DNA of 64,000 bases from positions 169,183,230-169,247,229 of the forward strand of contig CM059186.1 in NCBI GenBank assembly GCA_030323885.1, given 5' to 3'. The position numbers were made by a program, and so were the translations under genes. The DNA is from Branchipolynoe longqiensis. Its lineage: Eukaryota > Annelida > Polychaeta > Phyllodocida > Polynoidae. This document shows, piece by piece, positions 42,238 to 54,100 of the stretch. Numbering within the stretch: position 1 is the stretch's first letter; each line of letters opens with the position of its first letter. The notes under the pieces are model-generated. The model was not told where the DNA came from and did no database searches. It saw only the letters and a program-made list of their open reading frames with translations.

Positions 42238-42480
42238 CATGATAAAACCAATGACTTAAAAATTGATAATTGTTGCTTCCTAGCCTGGCGCTCGGCATTA
42301 TTAGGATAGGGCAAGGACCGGTTGGCTCAGTGTCAGGATAATGTGACTGAGTGGGATATCAGGTCATGATGCTGGTGGCCTGGTCTTCCAGTGGGGCAGC
42401 ACTATAAAGTTGCCACGAGTGCGCACTGTCACATGTTGGTACCCGTCCTGATATGGTCTTAGATGTTGCTAGGATGTAAA
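42238..42480 (+). mobile_element. SINE-A, 5'-truncated
   Basis: It lacks the tRNA head and starts at ataaaaccaatgacttaaaa. The body and the 3' domain (acccgtcctgatatggtctt, agatgttgctaggatgtaaa) are intact. Confidence 0.8.
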
Positions 42481-42675
42481 AAAGCGACAAAAAACAATAC
42501 CACATGAACCACATATTCCAGGATACACCTAGCTAAAGCCAGCAGATTCAAACTCATTACTACACATGACAAAACTGAACAGAACATCCTCACCACATGC
42601 TGTGAGCCCTGATGGTGGAGTCTCCGACTTGGCCTGAGCATATAGCTCAAACACTCTAACCTAATCTAACAAGGT

Positions 42676-43398
42676 GCTGCTTGTGATGTTTTTAGACGCC
42701 CCCACTTGCCGCCCGATGGTGCTGCTTGTCAGGTTTTTAGATGCCTGCACTTGGCGCCCCATCATGCTGCTTGTGATGTTTTTAGACGCCCTCACTTGGC
42801 GCCCCATGGTGCTGCTTGTGATGTTTTTAGACGCCCCCACTTGCCACCCATGGTGCTGCCTGTCATGTTTTTAGAGGCCCCCCACTTGGCACCCCATGGT
42901 GCTGCTTGTGATGTTTTTGGACAATCCCACTTGCCACCCCATGGTGCTGCTTGTGATGTTTTTAGATGTCCCCAGTTGGTGCCACATAGTGCTGCTTGTG
43001 ATGTTTTTAGATGCCCCCACTTGGCGCCCCATGGTGCTGCTTGTGATGTTTTTAGACGCCCTCACTTGGTGCCCCCTGGTGGTGCTTGTGATGATTCTAG
43101 ACGCCCCCACTTGCCGCCTCATGGTGCTGCTTGTGATGTTTTTAGATGCCCCCACTTGGCGCCTCATGGTGCTGCTTGTGATGTTTTTAGACGCCCCCAC
43201 TTGGCACCCCATGGTGCTGCTTGTGATGTCTTTAGACGCCCCCACTTGCCGCCCGATGGTGCTGCTTGTCATTTTTTAGATGCCCCCACTTGCTGCTCCA
43301 TGGTACTGCTTGTGATGTTTTTAAACGCGCCCACTTGGCGCCCCATGGTGCTGCTTGTGATGGTTTTAGACGCGCCCACTTGGCGCCCCATGGTGCTG
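42676..43398 (+). repeat. 45-bp minisatellite, about 16 copies
   Basis: Unit: tggtgctgcttgtgatgttt plus ttagacgcccccacttggcgcccca. The period is a multiple of three, so a 15-codon repeat stays open in several frames. Units alternate between cgcc and tgcc, and between ttggcg and ttgccg, at scattered sites. No start, stop or codon signal argues for a protein. Confidence 0.93.
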
Positions 43399-43479
43399 TG
43401 GGATGTGGCTGGTGACCCGCAGACAGCCATCTATCAACGAGCTGCTCGTCAGGTGCCATCAGAGACCGCCATCAGCGCG

Positions 43480-43831
43480 CTACCCCCCCCCCCCCCTCAT
43501 ACCCCATCCCTCCACTCCTCCCCTCCTCTCACACAACCCCCTCCCCTCCCCTCCCCCCCACTCCCCTCCCCTCCACTCCCCTCCCCTCCACTCCCCTCCC
43601 CTCCACTCCGCTCCCCTCCCCTCCGCTCCCCTCCCCTCCGCTCCCCGCCCCTCCCCTCCCCTCCCCTCCCCTCTCCGATCCGCCTTTCCTCTTCCTCTTT
43701 CCCCTCTCTCTCTCCATCTCCCCTCCCCATTCCTTTCCCCTCCCCCATTCCTTTCCCATTCCTTTCGCCGCCCTTCGCCCGCTCCCTTCCCATTCATTTC
43801 CTCCCCTCCCCTCCCCTCCTCTAGCTCCACT
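43480..43831. repeat. C/T-rich tract (ctcccctcccctcc)
   Basis: 350 bp of C-rich polypyrimidine, partly a regular 10- to 15-bp ctcccctcccctcca unit with occasional G (ctccgctcccctcc). It continues the compositional block begun by the minisatellite. Confidence 0.9.
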
Positions 43832-44170
43832 ACCACCACAACCACTACCACCACCACTACCACTACCACCACCACTACCACTACCACCACTATCAACAAC
43901 ACCAGCACTACTACCACCACTACCACTACCACCACTACCACTACCACCACCACTACCACCACCACCACCACCACCTCTACCAACACTACCACCACCACTA
44001 CCACCACCACCACCACTACCACCGACATCACCACCACTACCATCACCACCACCACTACCCCACTACCCCCACTACCACTACCACTACCCCCACCACCACT
44101 ACCACTACCCCCACCACCACTACCACTATCCCCACCACCACTACCAGTACCCCCACCATCACCACCACCA
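43832..44170. repeat. ACC/ACT trinucleotide microsatellite
   Basis: About 340 bp of ccaccactaccac. It translates as poly-Thr or as poly-Val on the other strand. Purely repetitive, grading at its right edge into ccccaccaccactaccacta. Confidence 0.95.
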
Positions 44171-44438
44171 CTGTGGGTGACACTGTAGGTATGTTAAGTG
44201 TTAGCACACCTCACTCATCTGGAGTCGGGTCCATGCTTCCATTCATCATAATCAACGAACAGTTATGTCTCCTGGGAAGTTATTGCTACTATACAAGTAA
44301 TTACTGAGTTTTCAGAACGAGCCGACGCGCGTGCCAGCATCGTCTCCATGTTCACCTACGACCTGTACTTTCCCCCACAACATAGACGATACTCCATAGT
44401 GTTGTGTGTTTGGCACAGCCTCTGCAACTTCTACTTTT

Positions 44439-44767
44439 AAGCCCCTGTCACACGTCACCGGATTGAGCAACGGACAGAATTGTCTAGTATGGGCGTCATA
44501 AGTATCAAAATGTATTAAAATGTGTCAAAATGTTGCGATATCCGGTCAAAGGCCGCTGGACGAACGGACATGAAACGGATATGAACGGATAGCCAACGGA
44601 CGGTAAGCAGACTCAAACCAGACAAGAAACCTAGACATCAATCTGGCGGCATCCGTTCCAAGTTTTGTGCATGTTCAAAACTTGTACGGACACAAACCGG
44701 ACTATCAACAGACTTTGTTCGGTTTCTTTCCGTTTCCTCCAATTCGGTGATGTGTGACAGGGGCCTT
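44439..44767. mobile_element. Word-filled foldback element D (word ACGGACA)
   Basis: The ends aagcccctgtcacacgtcacc and ggtgatgtgtgacaggggcctt are inverse. The interior has ACGGACA, ACGGAT and CCGGAC words, and the core aagttttgtgcatgttcaaaa is at 44660-44680. Non-coding. Confidence 0.85.
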
Positions 44768-45024
44768 ACAGTTCCCAACTCCTATTTTAAAAGTTTGTGA
44801 AAGCACTGAATTAGTTGTAATAGGGGTTACCGCTAAATTAGGGCTCTCAAACACTTGGGGAGTTCGGGTGAAACCTACATGAAACCACGTATCAAAGTAG
44901 TATCAAAGGGCGGAGTCTCAGTGATGTATCAAATACACTGAAATGTATACACTGGTAGATTGAAAAACAGGTAGAAAAGTCCCGGCAAGATATGTCAAAT
45001 AGAGCCCACGATTCAGTTTTCTAG
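44768..45024. other. No gene recognised
   Basis: A gtatcaaagtagtatcaaag direct repeat near 44890 is the only structure noted. Confidence 0.35.
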
Positions 45025-45655
45025 ATGTGACCAGAGAGCTTGTATATACAGATGAGAGGGACAACTCCTGCGAAAATCGGTAACACAGGCTACAGTAGCG
45101 CCTCTCGCGGTCATTGTTGAACAAGCCAAAACGAATGACATTGGTATTGTCAATGGCCGAGCAATCTTCTTCCAGAAAAAGTTAAATATCTCTAAAGCCA
45201 CACCACCTAGAAGCAAACCACTTGGCAGACAAACAAATAACATGCCTAACAACCAGATTATATTCAATTTATAAGGTTAGGGTTCTGAATTTCTATTAAT
45301 TTTGAATAAAACTGACGTTTTGCACTGTGCATACCGGCAAACTCAATGCATTGTCAATGGCAGAGAGCAATCTTTATACAGAAAAAGTGAAATATCTCTA
45401 AAACCAGAACACCTAGAAACAAACTGATTGGAATACACATAGAAAACATGTTTACCAACAAGATTATATTAAATTGATACGGTTAGGGTTCTGGATTTCT
45501 ATTAGTTTTGAATAAAACTGACATTTTGCCGGTACGCGTACAGCTGTGTCATAAACTGTTCAACAACCACCACTTGGAGCGCCACAGTCGGCAGCTGTTA
45601 CACGGTCTGGTATGAGAGTCGTCCCTCTCATCTATACACACTCTCTGATGTGACC
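45025..45655. mobile_element. Foldback/MITE with tandemly duplicated interior
   Basis: The left arm gtgaccagagagcttgtatatacagatgagagggac and right arm gtccctctcatctatacacactctctgatgtgac pair with a few mismatches. The interior has two diverged tandem copies (about 45130-45310 and 45345-45535), each ending ggttagggttctg(a/g)atttc and ttgaataaaactgac. That module also occurs inside the elements at 56457-56959 and 57351-57479. Confidence 0.75.
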
Positions 45656-45676
45656 CACGAAGAAATGACCGATATA

Positions 45677-46151
45677 ATACCCCAGTCACACGAGGTCTGC
45701 GTTCGCTAACGATCGATTCGCGACGTCAAAACATCCTCCTTGTGCCCTCCTTACGCCCTGATTGAGTGCTGTCGCCGCGAGGACGCCAACCTCCTGGCGT
45801 CCATTTCGGGAATTTTGGACGCAAGCAGGTTGCTGCTGCTGCACGTGCAACCTTACGCCCTGTTCTGGCGGCGCCATTCAAAATGGTTGGCACCCTGGCG
45901 CCGCCCTGGTGCCGCCCTGGCACTGCCCTGGGTTGGTACTAACACATGCGATGCTGCAGTCACCATGTGGTCGGCCCCGACCTGGTGCCGACCTGGTGCC
46001 GACCTGGCGCCGACATGGCGCCGACATGGCGCCGACATTGGCGACTACAATGTATTTGAATCAGTGTATCGAATGGAACGCTGGGTGGTTGGCGTCCTTT
46101 TGGGCGTAGGGAGGTTGGCGGCGAACACTGCCTCTCGTGTGACTGGGGTAT
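45677..46151. mobile_element. Word-filled foldback element E (word GGCGCCGACCTGG)
   Basis: The ends ataccccagtcacacgagg and cctctcgtgtgactggggtat are perfect inverse repeats of about 18 bp. The interior has runs of tggcgccgacatggcgccga, ctggtgccgccctgg and ggacgcca words. The GTGCATG core of the other elements is replaced by gctgctgcacgtgcaac (about 45833). Non-coding. Confidence 0.8.
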
Positions 46152-46189
46152 AAGTCACTGACACTCACCAAGACTTTCTCATTTAGTCT

Positions 46190-46505
46190 TCAGTGTAATT
46201 ATAGTAGTGGCTACAGTTATGATATCGACTACAAATGTAATAGTTGCTACAATTATAATAGTGAATCATTATTATAGTGATTGCAATTATAATAGTGATT
46301 AGAATTCTAATGAATGCAATTATAATAACGAATACAATTATAATGGTGATTTCAATTATATTATTGATTTCAGTTATATTAGTGATTGCAATTGTAATAG
46401 TGATTGCAATTGTAATAATGACTACATTTTTCATAGTGGCTACAATTATATCAGTAATCACCGTTGTGGTAGTATCACTGCTGTCATAGTATTCACAGTT
46501 ATGAT
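46190..46505. repeat. Degenerate 18-bp AT-rich repeat
   Basis: Unit of the form aattataatagtgattgc, degenerate, about 16 copies. The array continues on the far side of the inserted SINE and MITE (47281-47315: atgatcaccggtgtgatag). Confidence 0.85.
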
Positions 46506-46850
46506 GTTTGTTGTTTTTCGTCCAAGCAACATCTAAGGTCATATCAGGATGGGTACCGACTTGTGACAGTGCGCACTCATGGCAACTTTATAGTGCTGCC
46601 CCACTGGGAGACCAGCCTGCCAGCACCATGACCTGATATCCCACTCAGTCACATTATCCTGACACTGAGCCAACCAGTCCATGTCCTATCTTAATAGTGC
46701 CAAGCGCCTGGCTAGGAAGCGATAAGTATACATTTTTATGTCATTGGTTTGACTCGACCAGAGTTCAAACACACAAACCGATGGGTTCGGATCCCCCGAT
46801 CTCCTAAAACAGGAGACGGACGCTCAACTCATTCGACCATCCCGTCTGGT
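46506..46850 (-). mobile_element. SINE-A, minus strand, TSD later split by a MITE
   Basis: Full SINE-A in inverse orientation (tail gtttgttgtttttcgtccaa, head ctcattcgaccatcccgtct). The target duplication CACAGTTATGAT is at 46494-46505. Its second copy is split: cacagtt at 46851-46857 and atgatc resuming at 47281. Confidence 0.88.
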
Positions 46851-46857
46851 CACAGTT

Positions 46858-47271
46858 TAGATAAAAGATTCACCCGATACTTGTAGTACAAGGGTGAACG
46901 ACAACGTAGTCTAAATACGGGTGAAAATAGCATTAGTTTGCAACAAGTAGAATGCTTGGCACCAGTGTCAAATGGTTACTTATATCAGCACAGAGTTGGT
47001 GAAATGGGAGAAAATACAAAAAGACGAGATGGCGGCCAGAGAACGACGTCGATTTCACTTTTAAATTGCATTAAAGTAAATGTTTTATTATATTTTCCAA
47101 CTCAAAAGTAGCGGGTAAATATGAAGACATATACAAAGAATAAATATTGCTTCTTAGATTGTGAAATTAGGCTCTCATAAAGACTCAATTCATTAGCCCG
47201 ATTTTTCGACCATTTTTATATAAGGCTGGTCTTCACCCCTGTCCTGGAAGTACGGGTGAATCTTTTATCTA
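46858..47271 (+). mobile_element. MITE-9 copy 2 (414 bp), 9-bp TSD
   Basis: The ends TAGATAAAAGATTCACCCG and CGGGTGAATCTTTTATCTA are perfect inverse repeats of 19 bp. Flanks GTCACAGTT (46849-46857, 47272-47280) are identical. Homologous in inverse orientation to 16149-16569. Confidence 0.95.
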
Positions 47272-47317
47272 GTCACAGTTATGATCACCGGTGTGATAGT
47301 AACTACTTGTGACAGTA

Positions 47318-47595
47318 CCGACTATGATGGATGAGTGGACCCGCGTTATTGATGACTTCGGAGATCTGGATGCTATTTATCTAGATTTCCAAAAAGCATT
47401 CGACACTGTTCCACACCAGCGACTGCTAAAAAAACTGCACGGCTATGGCATAAGAGGAGATGTCCTACACTGGATAAAGGATTTTCTGAGCAACAGAAGA
47501 CAGCGAGTCATTGTAAATGGCAAACCATCAGGATGGTGCCCGGTGAAAAGCGTAATACCTCAGAGCAGCGTGCTTGGACCGGTCTTATTTGTGAT
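47318..47595 (+). pseudogene. CR1-like LINE RT, left part, interrupted by the DIRS
   Basis: It encodes MMDEWTRVIDDFGDLDAIYL, the RT motif DFQKAFDTVPHQRLLKKL, GIRGDVLHWIKDFLSNRRQR and IPQSSVLGPVLFVI, all RT fingers/palm of the CR1/Jockey branch (the usual PQGSVLGP has Ser for Gly). The start is a 5' truncation at about 47318. Exactly after LFVI the DIRS begins. The continuation YINDLPEVV is 15.9 kb away at 63478. Both halves are in frame once the insert is ignored. The Ser change suggests that the copy was not pristine before the insertion. Confidence 0.9.
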
Positions 47596-47690
47596 ATTTT
47601 ACCTCGGTACAACGCCTCGGCTACTCGAGGCCGAGGGAGAAGGAAGCAACATCCGCTACAGCAATTAGCATATTCCACTCATGAACGGTG
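47596..47690 (+). repeat. DIRS-2 left inverted terminal repeat and start of leader
   Basis: tttacctcggtacaacgcct, tcgaggccgagggagaagga and agcaacatccgctacagcaa align with 10346-10420 of the first DIRS, and inversely with 63112-63163 and 63360-63390. Confidence 0.88.
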
Positions 47691-47866
47691 GACGTTTGCG
47701 AGAAAGCAGCAGTCTTTTTTATGCAATAAGTGCAGAATTCGCAGTGAGTTTATGGTTATTTTTTCCACATTTCATTATGAACATATGAAGATTAGTTTGT
47801 ATGATTTTGTCGATTATGGCAACTGTATTTAAAGAAATATAAGTTTAGAACCGACTTGTGTGCCGG

Positions 47867-47936
47867 TGTCATGGTATAAAACCCCGGCGAGATCGCGCAC
47901 CCTGCTGTGTGCTTCTGCGCATGCGCGGATTTTCGG
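47867..47936 (+). repeat. Ginger1 left TIR (70 bp)
   Basis: Contains tgctgtgtgcttctgcgcatgcgcggattttcgg at its inner end. It pairs with 56158-56227 with one mismatch (gatcgcgcacc versus gatcgagcacc). Confidence 0.95.
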
Positions 47937-48115
47937 CGCGTCGTCTGCGCATGCGCCAATTTCTCCCCAGTTTCAAACAACCGTGGATGAAGACAGTTGA
48001 CTACTAACACCCGTGGATGAAGACAGTTGACTAAGATATTCACTACAAGTATAAGTACAATCAACCACAGTTGACTTTAGACATACTTGGATATTCACTA
48101 CAAGTAAAATCAACC

Positions 48116-51100
48116 ATGACGCTCCAACTGACACCCCAAATGATAAGATTGCAGGCCTATGCTGAGAAGACAGACATCCTGATCAAATATCTGAGTACTC
48201 GGACGAGGCCGATTGGAGGAACCCAAGCTATCCGAAATCTAAAGGACCAACTCTCACACCACTACTGGGATGCAGGAAGTAAGTGCTAGCCATCTATATT
48301 GTATCTTATCAGTTTTCAATATGCTGTGATCATTTCAGTCTGTAGTAGCTATGTGTGAAAACCGCTGAAGCGGTTCGTCAATGACGGTAACGCTAGCTTC
48401 ATTCTGCTGCGCTTACTTTTCTCCACAAAATCTTCATCAAATCACTCAAAGTTGATTCAAATGTCCAATCAAAATATGCACATATTGTTCCTTTATTAGT
48501 TGTGTACATGTTGTGAAATTTTAAGGATGTTTGATAGAGGGCCAAGAGAGTTATTTAATCCGCAGCACTTGCTTACAATCATAACAATGACCACTCTGTC
48601 TCACACAAACTGGCAGTTGGCATTCATGCCTCAGCCTTTGGGTGCCAACGTTTAAGGTCTCTTCAAGCTCTTTCCATTGGAATAGGTTCCATTGAGATAA
48701 AAATGCTTTTAAAATAAATACTCACATAGCTACATACTATGGGTGAAAACCGCCGATCGCCGCGAATTAGGCATAGTTTTCAACTTCACAGTGATGTAAC
48801 TTTCTTGATATTTACATTCGAAAAATTATATGACACTCTGTCTCACACAAACTGGCAGTTGGCATTCATGCCTCAGCCTTTGGGTGCCAACGTTTAAGGT
48901 CTCTTCAAGCTCTTTCCATTGGAATAGGTTCCATTGAGATAAAAAATGCTTTTAAAATAAATACTCACATAGCTACATACTATGGGTGAAAACCGCCGAT
49001 CGCCGCGAATTAGGCATAGTTTTCAACTTCACAGTGATGTAACTTTCTTGATATTTACATTCGAAAAATTATATGACACTCTGTCTCACACAAACTGGCA
49101 GTTGGCATTCATGCCTCAGCCTTTGGGTGCCAACGTTTAAGGTCTCTTCAAGCTCTTTCCATTGGAATACGTTCCATTGAGATAAAAATGCTTTTAAAAT
49201 AAATACTCACATAGCTACATACTATGTGTGAAAACCACCGATCGCCGCGAATTAGGCATAGTTTTCAACTTCACAGTGATGTAACTTTCTTGATATTTAC
49301 ATTAGAAAAAATATATGACTACCACGTTTAAGGTCTCTTCAAGCTCTTTCCATTGGAATAGGTTCCATTGAGATAAAATGCTTTTAAAATAAATACTCAC
49401 ATAGCTATCTTTAGTTAGTGTATACTTAAAAATGACGTCGAATCGCGACATTTATTTGTAAATCATTTGTGGGATGCAGAAAGTAAGTGCTAACCATCTA
49501 TATTGTATCTTATCAGTTTTCAATATGCAGTGATTGTTTCATTCTTTAGTTTAGACCTTAAACTTAGTAGTCATATAATTTGTTTAATGATTTGCTTTTG
49601 AAAAATATGCCTAATTATGGGCCCTTTGTTCTATAGTAAACCAGCCAAAAGTTGTGACCCATATTACTGGTTTTATGAGCAAGGCCTAGGTGTGAAAGCC
49701 AACTGCCAAATTAATCCGCAGCACTTGCTTACAGTGTCCCCTCTGTCTCACACAAATTGGCACTTGGCATTCACACCTCAGCCTGGCTGGTTTACTATAG
49801 AACAAAGGGCACAGTTTAAGGTCTCTTCAACCTCTTTCCATTGGAATATGTTCAATAATAAGTATAACTAAAATCATCTATTGCTTGACAATAAACTCTG
49901 TTATTTTTTTTTTTACAGAAAAAGAACTTTACTTTGTCGGAGGAAAGAGGGCAGTTAAGCAGAAGGTCTTAACATCTTTGACCGAGGTCCAAGATGTACT
50001 TGCTCTGTACCATTCCAGTGCACTGGGTGGGCATAGTGGTGTCAACACGACATTGGCCAAGATATCGGCCAACTACCGATGGCATGGGGTAAGAGAAGAT
50101 GTTATCAGCTACATAAAGTCATGTAACAGATGCCAGCAACATGAGAACTTGAAAACCCAGACCCCTGAATTGCAGCCCATCAAAGTAACAGAGCCTTTAG
50201 AGCTAGTTGGAATGGATTTGATAGGTAAGTACAAATTTGTCATGAGTGAATAATATTGTAGGTATGTGCGCAAACTGCGACCTTTTGTTTTATTATTGAA
50301 TGTGTTTGAAATTTTTTGGCACATACCTAAATATGGTTAAATTAATATTAGGTACTCCAAAGTGATTTTTTAAATGGCTGAGTAAATGTCATATTCTAGA
50401 GATAATGGTCTCATAGTTTCAAAAATAAATCAAATACCTTGCTGATATTTATCTACTGAAATTTATAAACAAGAACTTAAAATAAATTCAAATTGATCTC
50501 CAACTGCTGAGTGTTAGAGGTATTCAGTTGAATCGAACCCGGAACTTTGAGTGTGTGTTTTAATAACATAGCCTGTGTGTTCTTATAGATATGACTAAAA
50601 CTGACATGTGGTATAATACTTATGTATACTTACAAATGAATGATTGTACGAACCTATACTGCTACGAATAATCTGCTACGAATAAGTCTGCTTTAACTGT
50701 ATTTGCAGGACCGTTGCCTACGACTGAGGATGGGCATAAATATGTCTTGACCTTCACAGACTATTACACCAAGTTTGTGGACTTCTTTCCCCTCAAGTCC
50801 AAAGCAGCCGAGGGTGTAGCTTGGGGGATCAAGACATTCATATGCAGGTATGTTTTAGTACAGGCCAACTTTGTATTACAGTGCAGTCAGTCTATTTGGA
50901 ATAATCTTTTGTCCGACAAAGCAGACATTTTCCATGCATTTCATTTTAATAGAAAATTGTTGTGTCATTTCTTTTAACCAAGTACAATTTCTATTTTGCA
51001 GATGGGGAGCTCCCAAGAGACTCCTTTCCGATTAGGGCCGTGAATTTGTAGCAGAGGTAGCTTAAGATAATAACTACAGATATATATCTATTCTAAGCAT

Positions 51101-54100
51101 GACAGTTAACCAGCTGACATAGCATAAGATAATAACTTAATTATGTACCTTTCTATTCTAAGATAATAACTTAATTATGTACCAGCTCACAGACACAACG
51201 CATGCATCGTGACAGGTATATTTCTATTCTAAGATAGCGGTATTTTAAGTTTTACTAGGCACACATCATGATCAGTAAGCTGTTTGTTGTTGGTTTACTA
51301 CATCATTTTCATTAAGCTGTTTGTTGTTCTATGTCCTAGCAACATCCTTGCCCTATTCTAATAATTCCTTCCGTTTGTTTGAATAATAGATGCTTAAGTA
51401 ATACTAGGCACACATCATTATCATTAAGCTGTTTGTTGTAGGACATCCTTGCCCTATTCTAATAATGCCTTCCGCTTGTTTGAATAATAGATGTATAGTA
51501 TTATATGCCTGCTTACCAATGCTTAAGTAATATTAGGCCCACATTATCATTAAGCTGTTTGTTGTTTTATGTCCTAGCAACATCCTTGCCCTATTCTAAT
51601 AATGCCTGCCACTTGTTTGAATAATAGATGTATAGTATTATATGCCTGCTTACCAATGCTTAATTAATACTAGGCACACATCATTATCATTAAGCTGTTT
51701 GTTGTTTTATGTCCTAGCACCATCCTTGCCCTATTCTAATAATGCCTGCCACTTGTTTGAATAATAGATGTATAGTATTATATGGCTGCTTACCAATGCT
51801 TAATTAATACTAGGCACACATCATTATCATTAAGCTGTTTGTTGTTTTATGTCCTAGCACCAATGCTATGTATGCAGGCTCACACACCAAAAGACCTCAG
51901 GACTATGTCACTTCTAAATTGATATACTCTGCTATGTTTACAAAATTCATGTTTTTATGTGATTTTAGATAAACAATGCAGTGTGCCGGAAATTCAACAT
52001 CACTAGATCAGTAACAAGCGCCTACCACCCTCAGACGAATGGATTGGACGAACGGACAAACCAGACGCTGAAGACACGACTAAGCAAACTGATGAATGAA
52101 AATCAGACCGACTGGGACACGCATCTGGAGGAAGTGGCCTACTCAATCCGGACAGCGCCACAGAGCACCACCAAGGTAATTTAATCCTCTCTTATTTTAT
52201 AGATACGATACAAAAATATATTCAATCTTTACCAATGAACACAGTACATTATTATTATGTTTAGTTTCCAGCCATCAAACTGTTTCCACCAAACATACTT
52301 AAAACTAGAATATGGCCATACTGTAGTAAATGATTTCTATCCTTGTATTTTTTAGTTCACACCATTCTTTCTGATGTTTGGCCGTCACCCACGGCCACTT
52401 CTGGAGATGGATGCAGTTGATGACACTCCTCCCCCATCTGAACCAATCGTGTTGGAGGAGATGGTCTCCCATCGTGAGGCGGCCATGGATGAGGTTAGTA
52501 TTAAGGTGCTGGCCAACATGGAGGTAGCTCAGAGTAAGATGAAGGCTGTATATGCGAAGCGATGCAGCAAGGGTGTCAAGACCTTCAAATTTTCCCCGGG
52601 GGATCTCGTCATGAGGAGAAACATGCGGAATGTCGGTCGGAAAGGCGGAAAGATGGATGCAAAGTGGACAGGCCCTTATAGGTGTGTATAGGATTATGCA
52701 TATATAATATTAATTATTTACATGTCTTTCATTGCCATTATTTTGCATCTATAATATTCATTGCAGGGTGCTGAGCATTGACAGCTGCCAGCGGGTGGAA
52801 CTGCAAGAAATAAAGAAGGGAAATGCGACACTGCAGAGGAAGGTGCCGTACTGCCAATTGAAGCCCTACCAAAGCAGTCATCTCTACTCGGTCCCTGGCT
52901 CTGCAGCCACAGACGTTGAGGTGGCTGGCAGCATATCCGATTTTGCAGCCACAGACACTGCGGTCCGCAACGTGTTGGGTGACGTCTGCTTCGCCACAAA
53001 CGTTGACGTGGCCGAGGAGATCATAAGCGAGTCGATGTCGAGTGAGTCTATTAGTCACCAATTTCTGTCACAGAAATGTTTTGTTTCAGGTCACTTTACT
53101 TTTGTGTCAGGTCACTTAATTTGGTTTCAAATGTCACTATATTGAATTATATAAATAGAACATGTCTTTTAACTTGCAATGTACCTGTGGGAGTGTCCAT
53201 CTCTGCAGCTATTAAACTGTTATGATTATATGAACTATTATTCATTTATTCAGTCTTGTTGCAGTTTTCATCGAAAATACCACGCAATTTAATTGCTGTT
53301 ATGAATATGTGATATGGGTCTTTCAGATGCTGTTGGGAGTTCATTCCAAGTTCCTTTGTCAAATGGAGCTCTGCTTAATTAATATGTATCAGGGTTGGGT
53401 AAGATTATTTGTATTAGGGTCAGGATGACACTCCTCCCAAGAAGAATCTTGTTATATCTATGTATTTTAACCGTTGCAGGCACACACGTTGAGAAAGACG
53501 TTGAGGTGGCTGGCAGCATATCCGACTTTGCAGCCACAGACACTCCAGTCCGCAACGTGTTGGGTGACGTCTGCTTCGCCACAGACGTTGACGTGGCCGA
53601 GGAGATCATAAGCGAGTCGATGTCGAGTGAGTCTATTAGTCACCAATTTCTGTCACAGAAATGTTTTGTTTCAGGTCACTTTACTTTTGTGTCAGGTCAC
53701 TTAATTTGGTTTCAAATGTCACTATATTGAATTATATAAATAGAACATGTCTTTTAACTTGCAATGTACCTGTGGGAGTGTCCATCTCTGCAGCTATTAA
53801 ACTGTTATGAATATATGAACTATTTTTCATTTATTCAGTCTTGTTGCAGTTTTCATCGAAAATACCACACAATTTAATTACTGTTATGAATATGTGATAT
53901 GGGTCTTTCAGATGCTGTTGGGAGTTCATTCCAAGTTCCTTTGTCAAATGGAGCTCTGCTTAATTAATATGTATCAGGGTTGGGTAAGATTATTCGATGA
54001 CACTCCTCCCAAGTAGAATCTTGTTATATCTATGTATTTTAACCGTTGCAGGCACACACGTTGAGATGGACGTTGAGAAGGAGGTTGAGGTGGTTGAGGT

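Noticed and set aside
42706..44188. 372- and 261-codon frames
   Set aside because: They are the 45-bp minisatellite, CT tract and ACC/ACT microsatellite read through. Nothing indicates translation.
45262..45495. Telomere-like TTAGGG
   Set aside because: Only single ggttagggtt words inside a MITE module, not an array.
49919..52691. LTR retrotransposon integrase or host GIN1
   Set aside because: No RT, protease or LTR is present. The TIRs and CCGG duplication define a Ginger1 DNA transposon.
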